DNA from: a virus
Length of the DNA stretch: 39,377 nucleotides
Reading direction: 5' to 3' (one strand)
IMG/VR virus record: IMGVR_UViG_3300024520_000024
Location: 1-39,377 of that record
The notes under the pieces are model-generated. The model ran no database searches, was not told where the DNA came from, and worked only from the letters and a program-made list of their open reading frames with translations. A program made the position numbers and the translations under genes. Positions 38,163 through 39,377 of the stretch are shown piece after piece (the stretch's first letter is position 1; each line of letters begins with the position of its first letter).

Positions 38163-38914
38163 TACTTGTACTACTATTAGCTACACCTAGCTACGCATTT
38201 GACGTAGTTGACGTATTAGGTGCGCAGACGTTCTTCGATAACGTGGCTCTGATTAAAGGGGAGACTGGGCCGGCCGGCGTGAAAGGTGATACGGGTACAG
38301 ACGGTGTAGTGGGTGGTATAGACACCACTACGGTAGCCGATACTATGGGTGTGGCACAAGACCAGTTGGATACCTTATTTCTGATTACAGACGACCATAG
38401 CGATAGTATAGGAGAGTTAAGGGGCTACGCAATAGACACGCCATCGGTAGCAGATACCATATCAAACCATACACACAGCGACACAGATAATCAGTTAGAG
38501 GTGAACAGGTTTAACGATATAGTTGACGATTATAACGACACGTTCGTCGCACTGTTGGCAGACTCTTTCTGTGTCAGTACAGATACACTAAGTACAACGT
38601 CTACGGGGTTCGTAACTATCTTTGAATGTACCACCGTGATTGCCGATACCAACGACTGTAAGGTAGACATATCTGTAGACCTGTCTAACTCAGGGGCATC
38701 GGTGACATCTACGTTTAGAGTGTTAGACTCATCGGGTGTAAAGATGATTGAAGCCGACCAGACGGGGACTGACATACGAACTAGGTCTGGGTTCTTTATA
38801 GAGAGAAATACCGTTGATACTAATGTTTATACCATACAGCTAAACACCAGTAGCGGTGCGAAAGAGGCACAGGTGTCTCGTATATTTATGCACTTCGATT
38901 TGATAGGAGATTAA
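38135..38914 (+). CDS. Exported collagen-like fibre protein (259 aa)
   Basis: Residues 1-22 begin MGFRSLRVLILVLLLATPSY followed by AFD: a signal peptide. Residues about 41-58 are a collagen-like Gly-X-Y run (GETGPAGVKGDTGTDG). A helical/coiled segment follows (NQLEVNRFNDIVDDYNDTFV) and a C-terminal beta domain rich in Asp, Ser and Thr. The pattern looks like a trimeric receptor-binding fibre, yet with secretion. Its start lies inside the endolysin's last codons in another frame, with AAGGAG upstream. Confidence 0.75.
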   Translation: MGFRSLRVLILVLLLATPSYAFDVVDVLGAQTFFDNVALIKGETGPAGVKGDTGTDGVVGGIDTTTVADTMGVAQDQLDTLFLITDDHSDSIGELRGYAIDTPSVADTISNHTHSDTDNQLEVNRFNDIVDDYNDTFVALLADSFCVSTDTLSTTSTGFVTIFECTTVIADTNDCKVDISVDLSNSGASVTSTFRVLDSSGVKMIEADQTGTDIRTRSGFFIERNTVDTNVYTIQLNTSSGAKEAQVSRIFMHFDLIGD

Positions 38915-38916
38915 CT

Positions 38917-39171
38917 ATGAGAATATTATCGGCATTACTATTTGTATTACTTTGTAATACATCTTCGGCAGAGGTGTACTCTTATAATAAAGGGGACTCT
39001 ACTCCCCCACAGGTTCAGGCTGTTATATATAACGACCCAGTATTAACAGACACGGGGCTAATCGGTATACGCCATACTTCCGTAACCCCCGATACACTCT
39101 ATGTTATATATCCCGCCGCGCTATCGGACACAGACGAAGCACGAATAGATGTGATAATCAATGGGGAGTAA
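38917..39171 (+). CDS. Small exported protein (84 aa)
   Basis: Residues 1-18 (MRILSALLFVLLCNTSSA) are a signal peptide ahead of EVYSYNKGDS; LLCNTSS also hints at a lipobox-like Cys. The mature protein is a small beta-rich domain (VQAVIYNDPVLTDTGLIGIR, VTPDTLYVIYPAALSD). TAGGAGAT precedes the ATG. It may partner with the fibre-like gene directly upstream. It ends with an 11-nt overlap with the next start. Confidence 0.7.
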   Translation: MRILSALLFVLLCNTSSAEVYSYNKGDSTPPQVQAVIYNDPVLTDTGLIGIRHTSVTPDTLYVIYPAALSDTDEARIDVIINGE

Positions 39172-39377
39172 AGAACACCCTATGGTTGTATGTACTTGGC
39201 TCGACGCCGAGACTGACGGTGGGTGGCATGACAGGGACGAGATAGACGCTACTAAACATACAACCCCTACAACCTGTCAGACTATGGGATTTCTCTTGCA
39301 TAATGACGATAAGGTTGTTACACTTGTAGGAAGTATTAACGAGTATGAATATGGAGAAGTAACAAAGATTCCAAAGG
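39161..39377 (+). CDS. Small conserved phage protein, N-terminal part (continues at 128)
   Basis: Starts at ATG 39161 (or ATG 39182 in frame, with GGGGAG at 39163-39168) and runs open to the end of the window. Collapsing the 127-nt overlap, it continues at 128 and ends TAG at 183, giving 90 codons. The N-terminus reads MGSKEHPMVVCTWLDAETDG. The CTW-DA start and IPKG-IxxI end are typical of a small phage protein of unknown function. Confidence 0.85.
   Translation, partial: MGSKEHPMVVCTWLDAETDGGWHDRDEIDATKHTTPTTCQTMGFLLHNDDKVVTLVGSINEYEYGEVTKIPK
39251..39377. repeat. Terminal direct repeat, copy 2 (circularisation overlap)
   Basis: Identical to bases 1-127. Removing one copy closes the circle at 39,250 bp and restores the gene that spans the junction. 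Confidence 0.93.

Overview
The window is almost certainly one complete, circularly closed genome of a tailed bacteriophage with podovirus-like architecture. Bases 1-127 are repeated exactly at 39251-39377, and one gene reads through that junction in frame (39161-39377 continuing at 128-183). Unique length is therefore about 39,250 bp. The large terminase, portal, scaffold-like protein, major capsid protein, head-tail adaptor, tail hub/nozzle-like protein and three internal virion-like proteins follow in that order. No tape measure, tail tube, sheath or baseplate gene is visible, which indicates a short tail. No integrase or recognisable repressor is seen, and no DNA or RNA polymerase or primase, so a host-dependent, probably lytic life style is inferred. 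The many Sec-type signal peptides ending in AxA and the M15 endolysin suggest a Gram-negative host. The host itself cannot be named from the sequence.

Layout. (1) 39161 through the junction to 2261: end of the late operon, with a small conserved phage protein, a metallophosphoesterase, a YiiX-like cysteine hydrolase and two unknowns, closed by a terminator. (2) 2262-9157: rightward DNA-metabolism operon, with a candidate single-strand annealing protein, YopX, HNH proteins, a DUF1376 replication-type protein, a DnaB-like helicase and PD-(D/E)XK nucleases, ending at a bidirectional terminator. Three structured leaders interrupt it. (3) 9143-13012: leftward cluster of 16 very small genes, several separated by a repeated intercistronic RNA hairpin. 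(4) 12946-13734: AT-rich, repeat-laden, gene-free region between divergent promoters, the best origin candidate. (5) 13674-18103: rightward accessory operon with a PAPS-reductase-like protein, many tiny membrane or coiled-coil proteins, an HNH protein and a thermonuclease. (6) 18105-39377: tandem promoters with a 31-bp palindrome, then the packaging, structural and lysis genes.

The two most unusual features are these. First, eight genes of the late operon, interleaved with classical virion genes and including fibre-like, PKD-domain and Ig-like proteins, start with clear signal peptides. This would send proteins encoded among the virion genes to the periplasm or beyond. Second, the regulation looks unusually RNA-based: four copies of a nested hairpin with an invariant outer stem and a changing but always complementary inner stem, plus two pseudoknot-type leaders, one carrying an anti-Shine-Dalgarno segment. 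All functional names are from motif reading; no database search was run.
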